From a virus, in the IMG/VR virus record IMGVR_UViG_3300011118_000001, positions 1 through 48,290 of that record: 48,290 bases of DNA; one strand, given 5' to 3'. The translations under genes were made by a program, and so were the position numbers. Positions 31,679-40,065 of this stretch are shown here, one piece after another; the first letter of the stretch is position 1; every line of letters begins with the position of its first letter. Below the pieces are notes generated by a model. The model had not been told where the DNA came from. It saw nothing but the letters and a program-made list of their open reading frames with translations, and made no database searches.

Positions 31679-32072
31679 AAGTACAAATAGAGGTTTATGG
31701 TACTTTGCCCATCCTTATAGTTGTAGGGATAAAAATGGTAATTTTGTAGCTGAGGGGGAGGAAGCAAATTTTAATTTATGCAATATGAGGGCAGCAGAAT
31801 TGTTAATTAGGGGGTATAATATATATGCCCCAATATCCCACACACACCCCATTCATCGAGCCTGCCCTATATTTCTTGCCAAACAAGAGCATGAATTGTG
31901 GTATCAATTAGATAATGAGGTAATTGATAAAACAGATTGGAACGGTATCATTCTTGCTCCTGGTTGGGAGAACTCATCTGGATGTAAAGCAGAAAAAGAA
32001 CGTATTGAAGTAAGGGGATTGAAAGTGCTCTTTTACAATGATATTATCCATAATGTAGGAGTTGACCGATGA
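31665..32072 (+). CDS. DUF1937 / nucleoside deoxyribosyltransferase-like protein (135 aa)
   Basis: The order YFAHPYSCR, then NMRAAELLIRGYNIYAPISH and THPIH, then WYQLDNEVIDKTDW and ILAPGWENSSGCKAEKERIE follows the DUF1937 and nucleoside 2-deoxyribosyltransferase-like fold, with the APGWE/SxGC loop near the active site. Proteins of this fold move or hydrolyse deoxyribose on bases. The activity here is not shown. Its neighbours (dNTP diphosphohydrolase and HTH-phosphoesterase) suggest nucleotide metabolism. Confidence 0.6.
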   Translation: MNITKSTNRGLWYFAHPYSCRDKNGNFVAEGEEANFNLCNMRAAELLIRGYNIYAPISHTHPIHRACPIFLAKQEHELWYQLDNEVIDKTDWNGIILAPGWENSSGCKAEKERIEVRGLKVLFYNDIIHNVGVDR

Positions 32073-32974
32073 ATAAAACACTCACTAAAGAAATATGTCA
32101 ACTCCTTAGATATGGGATGATGAAAACAGAAATTGCTAAAAAACTTGGCATCCATGTAAGTTCTATAAAACGAGTAGTTAGAAAGGGGCAGATTAAGCGG
32201 GTACTTTTATTTGCTGACTCACATTGCGGTAGTGAAGTTGGTTTAACCCCCCCATCTTATCAATATCAAATTATTGACAACCCCCCAAGTGAGGAAGTAC
32301 GTATTAGAAATAAATGGGCCAAACAGCAACATGAATGTTGGGATTGGTACATTACCACACTTAATACTTTGGGTCATATAGATGCGTGTTTTATAAATGG
32401 AGATTGTATAGATGGTGACGGAAAGCGGTCAGGTGGAACAGAACTTATTACTACCGACAGAAAAGAACAGGTAGCTATGGCTATCGAATGCATCGACCAG
32501 ATTCAAGCAAATCGTTATACGATGGTTTTTGGCACACCATATCATTGTGGCAACAATGAAGATTTTGAACTTGATATAGCCAAACATCTTGGTTGTAAAA
32601 TAGGTGGACATGAATGGGAGAATGTTAATGGTGTTGTGTTTGATTTGAAACACAAACAAAGTAATTGTATAAATCCATCAACAGGACTATTCAATGAAAT
32701 AAGAGATAACCGAGAATGGGTAGCCGTAGGTGAGCAACCAAAGGCCGATGTTTTAGTCCGGTCGCATACACATAGGTTTTGTTTAATTAGGACAGAGGAT
32801 ACAATTGGAATTTCTACCCCTGCGCTTCAGGCATACGGAAGTAAGTTTGGGGCCAGGCAATGTTCGCGTAAAGTACAATTTGGTGTGGTAGTATTAGATG
32901 TGTGGCCCGATGGTGAAGTAGTAGAGCATGTACATATTGCACGATTGGCATCACATTCAACACATACTAATTAG
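32069..32974 (+). CDS. HTH-metallophosphoesterase fusion (301 aa)
   Basis: Residues 1-40 form a helix-turn-helix (GMMKTEIAKKLGIHVSSIKR), and residue 43 onward a calcineurin-like phosphoesterase: FADSHCGS (D50, H52), FINGDCIDGDG, GTPYHCG in the Asn/His loop, and RSHTHRF near residue 230. These residues bind two metals in nucleases and nucleotide phosphatases of this group. The HTH implies DNA binding or dimerisation at specific sites. It could be a nuclease guided to DNA, or a phosphatase. It overlaps the DUF1937 gene by 4 bases. Confidence 0.65.
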   Translation: MNKTLTKEICQLLRYGMMKTEIAKKLGIHVSSIKRVVRKGQIKRVLLFADSHCGSEVGLTPPSYQYQIIDNPPSEEVRIRNKWAKQQHECWDWYITTLNTLGHIDACFINGDCIDGDGKRSGGTELITTDRKEQVAMAIECIDQIQANRYTMVFGTPYHCGNNEDFELDIAKHLGCKIGGHEWENVNGVVFDLKHKQSNCINPSTGLFNEIRDNREWVAVGEQPKADVLVRSHTHRFCLIRTEDTIGISTPALQAYGSKFGARQCSRKVQFGVVVLDVWPDGEVVEHVHIARLASHSTHTN

Positions 32975-32986
32975 GAATATTTAACA

Positions 32987-33481
32987 ATGCCTATACTTGT
33001 TGGAAAATTTTGTCCTGTTTGTAAAGAGCAATTTGATATAGAAATTAAAAGAATAAATGCTGGACAAGGAATTTATTGTTCTTGTTTTTGTGCAACAATG
33101 GCAAAGTATAAAGGTGGGAGAAAGGCTTCTGCAAAACGTAATCGCGAAAAACATAAAAATGAACGACTTGTTTATAATTTAGAGTATAATCGTAATTATA
33201 GAAAGACTATTAGGGGGCATTTAGTATTACTTTTTCACCATCTGAAAAACCGATGTAGAAACCCATTATATCGGGCTTATCATAGATATGGTGGTCGTGG
33301 GATTAAATGTCTATTCAAATCATCTGCTGAGTTTGCGAATTATGTTATTAATGTATTGAAAATTAATCCACATGGATTAGAAATTCATCGGATTAATAAT
33401 AACAAACATTATGAACCAGGTAATATTGAATTTCTTACATCTAAAGAGCATGGATTGAAACATAGAAAGGCTGGGCAGTAG
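32987..33481 (+). CDS. HNH homing endonuclease with zinc-finger N-terminus (164 aa)
   Basis: The N-terminus GKFCPVCKEQFD with a later CSCFC cluster makes a zinc-binding part that the related gene at 25790 lacks. The C-terminal half matches that gene closely: NRCRNPLYRAYHRYGGRGIK, CLFKS, FANYVINVLKINPHGLEI, then HRINNNKHYEPGNIEF. It ends in TAG right before a gene whose own start codon seems lost. The two HNH genes likely arose from a common mobile source. Confidence 0.65.
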   Translation: MPILVGKFCPVCKEQFDIEIKRINAGQGIYCSCFCATMAKYKGGRKASAKRNREKHKNERLVYNLEYNRNYRKTIRGHLVLLFHHLKNRCRNPLYRAYHRYGGRGIKCLFKSSAEFANYVINVLKINPHGLEIHRINNNKHYEPGNIEFLTSKEHGLKHRKAGQ

Positions 33482-33483
33482 GT

Positions 33484-33636
33484 ATTGGTAAAGGATCACA
33501 ACGTAGGCCAACAGCTATCAGCCAAGAAGAAGAATCATTAAGATGGCTGTTGGCGACTGGTGAGATTACTCTCAAGGGGTTTGAGGAACAATATAGGAAA
33601 CTGAAACAGCAGGGTAAGATATATAGGAGATTCTAA
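33484..33636 (+). CDS. Small gene with lost or ATT start after the HNH insertion (50 aa)
   Basis: From ATT at 33484 the frame reads GKGSQRRPTAISQEEESLRW through LLATGEITLKGFEEQYRKLK to the TAA at 33636, which overlaps the next ATG. This resembles small phage proteins starting 'MGKGS.pRP'. No ATG, GTG or TTG lies in frame upstream after the HNH stop. So it either uses ATT, a rare start codon, or lost its start when the HNH gene inserted. Confidence 0.5.
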   Translation: MGKGSQRRPTAISQEEESLRWLLATGEITLKGFEEQYRKLKQQGKIYRRF

Positions 33637-33851
33637 TGGATAATATAACAGATACAGGTTTAAGATTCAAAGGTCATCCCATATTACTTGGCCCAAGTCC
33701 TATCACTAATCAGACAGCAGATAGATTAACATTGACACGGCTTGATAGGTTCTTGAGAAAACACTTTCCATTCTTATTAGGTTTTAGGCAAACAAAAGAA
33801 ATCCTTGTTATGGGGGCTGTGCCCCCAAAGGAAGGTTCTAATGGGTCTTAA
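33636..33851 (+). CDS. Small basic protein of unknown function (71 aa)
   Basis: The ATG overlaps the previous stop (TAATG) and a TATAGGAG site lies upstream. The core DNITDTGLRFKGHPILLGPS is followed by TADRLTLTRLDRFLRKHFPF. The C-terminus overlaps the next gene by 11 bases. No family was recognised. Confidence 0.45.
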   Translation: MDNITDTGLRFKGHPILLGPSPITNQTADRLTLTRLDRFLRKHFPFLLGFRQTKEILVMGAVPPKEGSNGS

Positions 33852-34056
33852 AATAGGACAGGTAATATATGGTTATTGTGGTGGGGTTTTTGGACGAGAG
33901 TTCAATGCCTATAAAGATAAACGAGTTGAAGCAATCGGTTTTGATTGGGTTGTGTTACGAGATGAAGATGGTAACATACATTTTGCAGTAGGGGATGAAC
34001 TACAACAACTTGAAGAACATACTACACCACCAGAGGAGAATGAAAATGAGTCTTAA
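33841..34056 (+). CDS. Small beta-rich protein (71 aa)
   Basis: I chose the ATG at 33841 because AAAGGAAGG lies 5 bases upstream; the longer frame runs inside the previous gene. The sequence GLKIGQVIYGYCGGVFGREF then VEAIGFDWVVLRDEDGNIHF suggests a small barrel of the kind seen in phage proteins read as 'G..v....gG.FGR..y..k.vEaIG.DWvv.Rd.dG'. The function is unknown. It overlaps the polymerase start by 11 bases. Confidence 0.5.
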   Translation: MGLKIGQVIYGYCGGVFGREFNAYKDKRVEAIGFDWVVLRDEDGNIHFAVGDELQQLEEHTTPPEENENES

Positions 34057-36007
34057 TCAACATAGAAACAAAATAAATAATTGGGAAGGTATTCTAAAAC
34101 AGATTGGGCATCCAACGACTGTAGTATGTTTAGATATAGAAACATATTTTGATACTGACTATAACCTTAAAAAACTTTCGACCATTGAATATATAATGTC
34201 TGAACAATTTGAATTGACTGGCCTTGGTGTGTTATCTACTAAAGGTGAGGTTGGTAAATTTATTGAACCTGGTAATATTGAAAAAATCCTTAATACCATA
34301 GATTATGAAAATGTAACTGTATTATGTCAAAATTGTAGATTTGATGTGACAATTTTTCAAGTAAAATTCGGTATCGTCCCCAAATACATAATCGACCTCA
34401 AAGACCTCGCATCTCATTACGATGCCAGGATGTCACACAAACTCGCAGACATGGCCAAGATGTTCGGCTTAAAAAATAAAGGTGACACGATGCAGTTCAA
34501 AGGATTGCACTGGAACACCATGACTGAGGAACAACGACAAGCCTTCAAAAAATATACCATAAACGATGTTGAAATCGAAATCGATTTGTTCAAAATCCTA
34601 CTGCCCAAACTAACCAACCCCGTTATTGAATCACAATTGATGCGGCACACCCTCGATCTTTGGCTATACAAACGGTTTGTAGTTGATATTGATGCAGCGA
34701 CTAAACTCAAAACCAAGATGCGGACACAAATGGCTAAAACCATCAAGGATTCCGGCCATACCTCCAAAGAACTTAGGAGTAAAAAATTCGTTGGTTATCT
34801 TGAAGCCACCCTTCCCAAAGGTGAACAAGTACCGATGAAACAAGGTAAACGGGGCAACATACCGGCCTTGGCTAAGGATGATGAAGCCTGTCAACAACTC
34901 ATAGTTCACCCTAAAAAAGAAGTTCGTGACCTCGTACTCGCTCGGCTTGCAGTCAAATCTTGGCCAACCCACATCAAACGGGTTCAGAGTCTTATATCTC
35001 AAATTATGGCCAATGATGGGTTGTTACGAGTTCCACTAACATATTATGCCGGGCATACAGGCCGATGGGGTGGGTCGGAAAAGATTAACCTTCAGAATAT
35101 GGGTGGTGCAGGTCGGCGTGGAGTAGGTCACGACCCACTTATAGGCCAAACCAAAAAAGTGTTTATGGCATTACCGGGGTGTGTGCTCGGTATGGCCGAC
35201 TCAGCCCAAATTGAAGCCCGGCTATTGGCTTGGCTTGCGGGGCAAATGGATTTACTAAATGGGTTTGCACGTGGTGAGGATGTGTATTCAGAATTTGCTA
35301 CCACTCTGTTCCAAACAACAGTACGAAAACCTAAAAAAATTGACCCTCTGTTACTCGCTCGGTATTTAGAAATCAAACGTGGGTTTGGTAAAGATAGTAT
35401 TCTCGGTTGTGGTTATGGTATGGGTGCAATTAAGTTTTATAGTTTTTGTATGAAAAATCCAGCACTTCGTCCCCTATTCGATTCTGGTCAATATGGTTTC
35501 AAATTTATTGAGAAACTTATTAAATTATACCGTACTAAATACTCTAAGATACCTGAATACTGGGGTAAAGTAGAACGTGCGTTCAGGCAATGTATCAGGT
35601 TTCCTCATCTTGAACCGACTGTTGGGCCACTAACATTCAGATGTAAAAATGCCGAGGTTCAGATTCAACTTCCTTCTGATAGGATTTTGTATTATCGCCA
35701 TTGCCGGATTGATAAGAAAAAGAGTATTAAGTATCATGGTGGGCCATTATGGGGAGGAAGTATCACCGAGAATATTGTTCAGTCTGTTGCCCGTGACCTA
35801 CTTGGGTTCTGGATATTGGAATGTGAACGGACTGGATTACTTGTTATGTTACACATCCATGACTCGATAATTACATTAATACCAGAGGATAAGGTTGAAG
35901 AACAAAGTAAACTGTTGGGCACTGTTATGTGTTCTCTCCCGGACTGGGCCGAGGGGTTCCCGGCTGCGATTGACCCAGTTGTATTAAATAGGAGGTTGGT
36001 GAAGTGA
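34046..36007 (+). CDS. polA-like: Family A DNA polymerase with 3'-5' exonuclease, Leu at the 762 position (653 aa)
   Basis: The ATG at 34046 has GAGGAG 7 bases upstream. The exonuclease keeps DIET (D30, E32), NCRFD (D100) and YTINDVE (D174). The polymerase half has TGRWGGSEKINLQN, motif A GMADSAQIEARL (D385), the O helix RGFGKDSILGCGYG (R445, K449, Y457) and motif C HIHDSI (D606). The residue equal to E. coli Phe762 is Leu453, a variant known among viral Pol I enzymes and linked to slower or strand-displacing synthesis. Motif C carries Ser instead of the usual Glu after Asp. No 5' nuclease domain is present. It copies the phage genome. Confidence 0.85.
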   Translation: MSLNQHRNKINNWEGILKQIGHPTTVVCLDIETYFDTDYNLKKLSTIEYIMSEQFELTGLGVLSTKGEVGKFIEPGNIEKILNTIDYENVTVLCQNCRFDVTIFQVKFGIVPKYIIDLKDLASHYDARMSHKLADMAKMFGLKNKGDTMQFKGLHWNTMTEEQRQAFKKYTINDVEIEIDLFKILLPKLTNPVIESQLMRHTLDLWLYKRFVVDIDAATKLKTKMRTQMAKTIKDSGHTSKELRSKKFVGYLEATLPKGEQVPMKQGKRGNIPALAKDDEACQQLIVHPKKEVRDLVLARLAVKSWPTHIKRVQSLISQIMANDGLLRVPLTYYAGHTGRWGGSEKINLQNMGGAGRRGVGHDPLIGQTKKVFMALPGCVLGMADSAQIEARLLAWLAGQMDLLNGFARGEDVYSEFATTLFQTTVRKPKKIDPLLLARYLEIKRGFGKDSILGCGYGMGAIKFYSFCMKNPALRPLFDSGQYGFKFIEKLIKLYRTKYSKIPEYWGKVERAFRQCIRFPHLEPTVGPLTFRCKNAEVQIQLPSDRILYYRHCRIDKKKSIKYHGGPLWGGSITENIVQSVARDLLGFWILECERTGLLVMLHIHDSIITLIPEDKVEEQSKLLGTVMCSLPDWAEGFPAAIDPVVLNRRLVK

Positions 36008-36183
36008 GTAGGACTAAACGATTCAAATACTGCAAAAACATAACCAAACAAGCTATAAAAAAAGCAATTCATAGAAATGATATTGAAAAACCAAAACATA
36101 TAAAACAGGTTAGAGAAAAGATTGATGAAAAACACAAGAATAAAAACTGGCTGTTGTGGGCACAGGAAAGATTGGTAAAATGA
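36004..36183 (+). CDS. Small basic helical protein (59 aa)
   Basis: A GTG start overlaps the polymerase stop (GTGA) and the TGA overlaps the next ATG (ATGA), which strongly supports translation. The protein is very rich in Lys (KRFKYCKNITKQAIKKAIHR) and fully helical. It is probably a nucleic-acid-binding accessory of the replication module, judged from charge and coupling only. Confidence 0.5.
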   Translation: MSRTKRFKYCKNITKQAIKKAIHRNDIEKPKHIKQVREKIDEKHKNKNWLLWAQERLVK

Positions 36184-36626
36184 AATCTCCCACCAAAAAA
36201 CAAAAACTTGATAACTACTACGAAGCCTACCATCATGCGAAGCACGGGACACGACCGACACGGAAGGCCAAGGACGGGTCTATCCCGACCCATCCTGTTG
36301 TGCCTGTGCCGGAGTTGCCAGAGGATGAAGTCAAGATTGAATGTTGTAGGTGGTTAAGGCAACATCGTATCTTTCATAATAGACATGATTGTGGAAGTTG
36401 TTCTACTGGTTATGGTTTTATTATATTTGGCATCAAAGACTCCGGTGACATACATGGCATACTACCATCAGGAATACACTTTGAGATAGAAACCAAACGA
36501 GGTAAGGGTGGTCGGCAAAGTGCTGGTCAACAGAAAAGAATGGCTGGTGTTCGTGCTACTAATGGGATTTACTTAGTGGTGCATGGGGTTTTGGAATTAG
36601 AGTTTTTAATGAAGGGGTTGGTATGA
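36180..36626 (+). CDS. VRR-NUC nuclease (148 aa)
   Basis: The ATG at 36180 is coupled to the previous stop; an in-frame GTG at 36156 is less likely. The order EVKIECCRWLRQHRIFHNRH, then STGYGFIIFGIKDSGDIHGI with D90, then HFEIETKRGKGGRQSAGQQ (E102, E104, K106, QQ 117-118) is the PD-(D/E)XK core of VRR-NUC proteins, standalone phage nucleases for branched or flap DNA. Residues 1-50 are a basic linker. It lies downstream of polymerase and RecG-like helicase, which fits recombination-dependent replication. Confidence 0.75.
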   Translation: MKSPTKKQKLDNYYEAYHHAKHGTRPTRKAKDGSIPTHPVVPVPELPEDEVKIECCRWLRQHRIFHNRHDCGSCSTGYGFIIFGIKDSGDIHGILPSGIHFEIETKRGKGGRQSAGQQKRMAGVRATNGIYLVVHGVLELEFLMKGLV

Positions 36627-36769
36627 TAAAAGAAATAAAAGTGTTAAGAAAAAAATATCAAACCATTGCAAAACATAGTGAATATATTAGTATTAATGAT
36701 GTATTATGTGATTTATATCATCTTGAGCAAGATGCTCGTTTGAAAAGAATACCAAAGAGCGAAAGGTAA
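36623..36769 (+). CDS. Small helical protein (48 aa)
   Basis: The ATG overlaps the VRR-NUC stop (ATGA). The product has a basic N-terminal helix (EIKVLRKKYQTIAKHSEYIS) and an acidic/amphipathic second helix (LCDLYHLEQDARLKRIPKS). It lies 4 bases before the methyltransferase gene. The function is unknown. Confidence 0.45.
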   Translation: MIKEIKVLRKKYQTIAKHSEYISINDVLCDLYHLEQDARLKRIPKSER

Positions 36770-36773
36770 TATA

Positions 36774-37610
36774 ATGCAACGACCCAGATTACTAACCGAG
36801 CAGCTTATATATGGTGATTATCTCGATGTCGCCCCAAAGATGCCATCTAACTCGATTGACTTGGTATTCGGTTCGCCTCCATACGAGGATTGCCGGACTT
36901 ATGGAATCGACTTCAAGCTCAAAGGTCAAGACTGGGTTGACTGGATGGTTGAGGTTGTCCGAGCATCGACTCGTATATCAAAAGGACTTGTAGCGTTTGT
37001 CGTTCAAGGTCGAACTCGTAAGTTCAAGTGGTCGTGTACCCCGACTTTGCTCATTGCTGACCTACATCGGGCGGGGTTTAATGTGCGTAATCCTGTGATA
37101 TACCACCGTTCTGGTATTCCTGGTTCGGGTGGCCCTGATTGGTTACGATCTGATTATGAATGGGTTGTTTGTGTTTCCAAGCCAGGTCGTTTGGTCTGGT
37201 CGGATAATACGGCTTGTGGCCACCCACCAAAATGTCCACCGGGAGGAAATCCATCACACCGGCAAAAAAACGGAAGCAGAACTGGACACGGGCGAAAAAA
37301 AGCCGGTGAACTTATTATTGGTAAACCTTATCTTCCACCCCCAAAATCCAATCCTGGTAATGTAATTAAATGTAAAGTAGGTGGTGGCCATCTCGGTTCC
37401 AAACTCGCCCACGAAAATGAAGCCCCATTCCCAGAGAAACTGGCCGAGTTCTTTATTAAATCGTTTTGTCCACCGGGGGGTATTGTTCTTGATCCCTTCG
37501 GAGGAAGTGGTACATCTGCATCAGTGGCCAAACAGAATGGTCGGGGTTATATTAGTATTGACATAAGACAATCACAAATTGAATTAACACAAAGGAGGTT
37601 AAATGAATAA
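36774..37610 (+). CDS. DNA methyltransferase, SPPY type (278 aa)
   Basis: Residues 34-37 are SPPY (catalytic motif IV, within DLVFGSPPYEDC), and the AdoMet-binding motif FGGSGT lies at 242-247 near the C-terminus. This IV-then-I order marks the beta class. SPPY occurs in N4-cytosine and some N6-adenine enzymes, so the target base is not certain. The middle (PPKCPPGGNPSHRQKNGS) is an exposed, basic target-recognition region. A solitary phage enzyme such as this probably hides sites from host restriction. It overlaps the next gene by 8 bases. Confidence 0.75.
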   Translation: MQRPRLLTEQLIYGDYLDVAPKMPSNSIDLVFGSPPYEDCRTYGIDFKLKGQDWVDWMVEVVRASTRISKGLVAFVVQGRTRKFKWSCTPTLLIADLHRAGFNVRNPVIYHRSGIPGSGGPDWLRSDYEWVVCVSKPGRLVWSDNTACGHPPKCPPGGNPSHRQKNGSRTGHGRKKAGELIIGKPYLPPPKSNPGNVIKCKVGGGHLGSKLAHENEAPFPEKLAEFFIKSFCPPGGIVLDPFGGSGTSASVAKQNGRGYISIDIRQSQIELTQRRLNE

Positions 37611-38763
37611 ACCAATGTCACTATCAGCAACATCCATAGGATGTTACAAAGCCTGCCCGATGCGATACTACTTCTGTTACCACCTCGGCCTTGTACCCGT
37701 CGAGGACACGGACAGCCAACGAGTTGGGACGAACTGGCATCGGATACATGAGATAGCCGATATGAAACCAGGCGGGGTGTGTGAATGTTTTGAACATGCT
37801 ATGGGTGATGATGGACCAAACCCCAACTGCCCCCTCTGCTCTGGCACAGGCCAGTTCCCGGATGACCCAATGGACGCTGTAATCGCCCACCTTAACCAAG
37901 CGTATGCAACCCCACCAATTTCCAAGACCATCGAGGAATGGGAAACGGAACGCATCACACTTCTCTATTCTCTGGTAGGTTATCAATGGTACTACAACGA
38001 TGCCGAGTATGAAGTCGAACAACTTGAACAGAAATTCGACCTACCCCTGCGCTCACCCATTACTGGTCATAAACTCCGGGCTAACCTACGGGGTAAGATA
38101 GACCGTGTGTTCTCTGCTGGTAACAATAGGTTTGTTCACGAATATAAGAGTACCAGTAAGAGCATAGACCCGGACTCGACCTATTGGAATCACCTTACAC
38201 TTGATACCCAAACCCGGCTCTACACCTACGCTGCTGCTCAATTAGGGTTAGGAATGTGTGGGGTGTTATACGATGTATGGTCTAAACCCAAGACCCGACC
38301 CAAGAAACTGACCCAGGGTGACAGTAAGAAGTTCATAGCTGATGGGATGTACTGTGGGGAGAAGTTCTCGGTATTACAATCACCTGATGAGGTGGGTGGT
38401 GGTATTGAGATTAATCGTACATTTGCCGAAATCATACTCGGAGCCAAACCCGGTACGTTTGCCATCAGGGAAACCCCGGAGATGTATGGGGCACGACTCC
38501 TACAGGACATCACCCAACGACCAGAGTTCTACTTTGCAAGACGAGAGATAGCCCACACAGCCAATGACATTGAGAAGTTTGAACGACAACTTTATAACAT
38601 TTATAAAGGTATTGGGAACATGACTAAAACCAATGGATGGTGGGAAGATGAAAATGCGTGTGAAGCCACTTTTAGATGTTCGTATCTTGGCTTTTGCTAT
38701 AACCATATTGAGGTCGGGCCGGACGAAGTGCCCGATGGGTTTAGAAAAATAGGAGATAAATGA
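37603..38763 (+). CDS. RecB/Cas4-like PD-(D/E)XK nuclease with Cys cluster (386 aa)
   Basis: The start LSATSIGCYKACPMRYYF is typical of RecB-family nucleases (His/Cys-adjacent N-terminus). LRGKIDRVFS and FVHEYKSTSKS supply the catalytic Asp and E-x-K. One N-terminal Cys (C18 or C14) and a C-terminal trio (near ACEATFRCSYLGFC) could bind a 4Fe-4S cluster as in Cas4 and AddB. A central insertion CECFEHAM...CPLCSGTG adds a separate zinc-like loop. Such phage enzymes process DNA ends before annealing, and it sits beside the Sak4-like ATPase. Confidence 0.7.
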   Translation: MNKPMSLSATSIGCYKACPMRYYFCYHLGLVPVEDTDSQRVGTNWHRIHEIADMKPGGVCECFEHAMGDDGPNPNCPLCSGTGQFPDDPMDAVIAHLNQAYATPPISKTIEEWETERITLLYSLVGYQWYYNDAEYEVEQLEQKFDLPLRSPITGHKLRANLRGKIDRVFSAGNNRFVHEYKSTSKSIDPDSTYWNHLTLDTQTRLYTYAAAQLGLGMCGVLYDVWSKPKTRPKKLTQGDSKKFIADGMYCGEKFSVLQSPDEVGGGIEINRTFAEIILGAKPGTFAIRETPEMYGARLLQDITQRPEFYFARREIAHTANDIEKFERQLYNIYKGIGNMTKTNGWWEDENACEATFRCSYLGFCYNHIEVGPDEVPDGFRKIGDK

Positions 38764-39074
38764 TGTTTAGAAAGAGAAAACAAATTATTAAAGACATGCA
38801 AGAGAGTATTTCAGTTTTGACAGCGAAACACTATAACATACGGGAGCGGGTAATCGAACTTGAACAAAAAGTTAAACAACTTGAGTGCAAACATAATTTT
38901 ATATTTAATACTTATAGAATCGGTTTCATGGATACTTGCTATGTCCACCATAAATGTACTAAGTGTGGTAAAACAATAACAAAACAATGGGACTTTGTTG
39001 TAAAAAAAGAACAGCAAGCACTTAAACTCTTAAATCTTGTACCAAAAGATTGGAAAATCAAAGGAAATAAATAA
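38760..39074 (+). CDS. Coiled-coil and zinc-finger small protein (104 aa)
   Basis: The ATG overlaps the previous stop (ATGA); an ATG follows at 38763. Residues 5-45 form a coiled coil (IIKDMQESISVL, RVIELEQKVKQLECKH). Residues of about 43-73 hold C, H and CTKCGK residues of a probable zinc site (ECKHNF ... HHKCTKCGK). It lies between the RecB-like nuclease and the Sak4-like ATPase and likely works with them. The function is unknown. Confidence 0.5.
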   Translation: MMFRKRKQIIKDMQESISVLTAKHYNIRERVIELEQKVKQLECKHNFIFNTYRIGFMDTCYVHHKCTKCGKTITKQWDFVVKKEQQALKLLNLVPKDWKIKGNK

Positions 39075-39964
39075 TGCGACCACTACCACCAAGACCAGGA
39101 ACGGGAACTAAACCTAAATCTTTAGTCGGGACTAAGAAAACATATACCACTAAGCAATGGGATACAGCTAAACAAGGAGAACGCATTATAGTGTATGGTG
39201 ATTCGGGAATGGGCAAGACAACTCTTGAAGCAATGTTACCGAATCCCAAATTCGCTAATTTTAACGGGGGTAGTGATAAAATTAGACACCCTGTTACCGG
39301 GGAACGATTGGTATATATCCCAGGATTGGAAACATTTGATGATGTACGTGATGTATGTTATCAACCAAACCTATTTATACCTGGTGATAGTTTTGTTCTG
39401 GACACAGCTACGGAATTTGAAGGTGGATTTGCATTACCTTGGATGTTAAAAAATATACCACATGAAAAGGGTAAATTGATTAAACGTATTGAAGATTATG
39501 GTTATGGAAAAGGTTATCGTCATTTGTATGACACTATGCGCCTTCCACTTTTGCCTTTTGATGTATTGATTGAACGTGGTGTAAATGTAGTGGTTTCATG
39601 CCAAATGCAACAAGTTGAAACTTCAAATTCCAGTGGTGCTGATTTTTTATGTGATGTACCCAAACTCCAAAAAGCACACGGCAAAAGTACGCCTTCTGTA
39701 TGGGGGTTGTGGAATGAATGGGCCGATCACATTTTCAAAATAGATTATGATGATGTAAATGTGACAGACGGTAAATCGTTTGGTACAGCAGATCGAGTTA
39801 TACGAGTTCATGGTAGCCCATCCTTTAAGGCCAAATCAAGGTCAATCCCCCATGTGTTCCCAGTAATATCATTTAGTAAACCAAATGATGATAGTATATG
39901 GAAATTTTTGTTTGATGAAGCATGGCGAGAATTAATAGATGAAAATGGTGATTTGAAACCCTAA
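39074..39964 (+). CDS. Sak4-like RecA-fold ATPase (296 aa)
   Basis: Walker A is VYGDSGMGKTT (40-50) and a Walker B-like strand is SFVLDTATEF. Later landmarks are VVVSCQMQQVE and the C-terminal PVISFSKPNDDSIWKFLFDE. Size (296), fold and the DUF669-like neighbour fit the Sak4 group of phage single-strand annealing or RecA-like recombinases, which act with a single-strand binding protein. A decayed copy of its 3' end lies just downstream at 39971-40063. The start shares a base with the previous stop. Confidence 0.65.
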   Translation: MRPLPPRPGTGTKPKSLVGTKKTYTTKQWDTAKQGERIIVYGDSGMGKTTLEAMLPNPKFANFNGGSDKIRHPVTGERLVYIPGLETFDDVRDVCYQPNLFIPGDSFVLDTATEFEGGFALPWMLKNIPHEKGKLIKRIEDYGYGKGYRHLYDTMRLPLLPFDVLIERGVNVVVSCQMQQVETSNSSGADFLCDVPKLQKAHGKSTPSVWGLWNEWADHIFKIDYDDVNVTDGKSFGTADRVIRVHGSPSFKAKSRSIPHVFPVISFSKPNDDSIWKFLFDEAWRELIDENGDLKP

Positions 39965-39970
39965 TTGTAA

Positions 39971-40063
39971 TATAAATCCCGGACATTGGATGAGCCGGTC
40001 ATATCGTTTAGTACCAAGGAGGATAATAGTTTATGGCGTTTACTTTTTGATAAAGGGGAATAG
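39971..40063 (+). pseudogene. Remnant of a second Sak4-like gene 3' end
   Basis: The frame reads SRTLDEPVISFSTKEDNSLW and then RLLFDKGE before a TAG. It matches the end of the gene at 39074-39964 (SRSIPHVFPVISFSKPNDDS, then IWKFLFDEAW). A stop codon lies just upstream in frame and there is no start. It is probably a leftover of a duplicated or replaced gene end. Confidence 0.6.
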
Positions 40064-40065
40064 AA

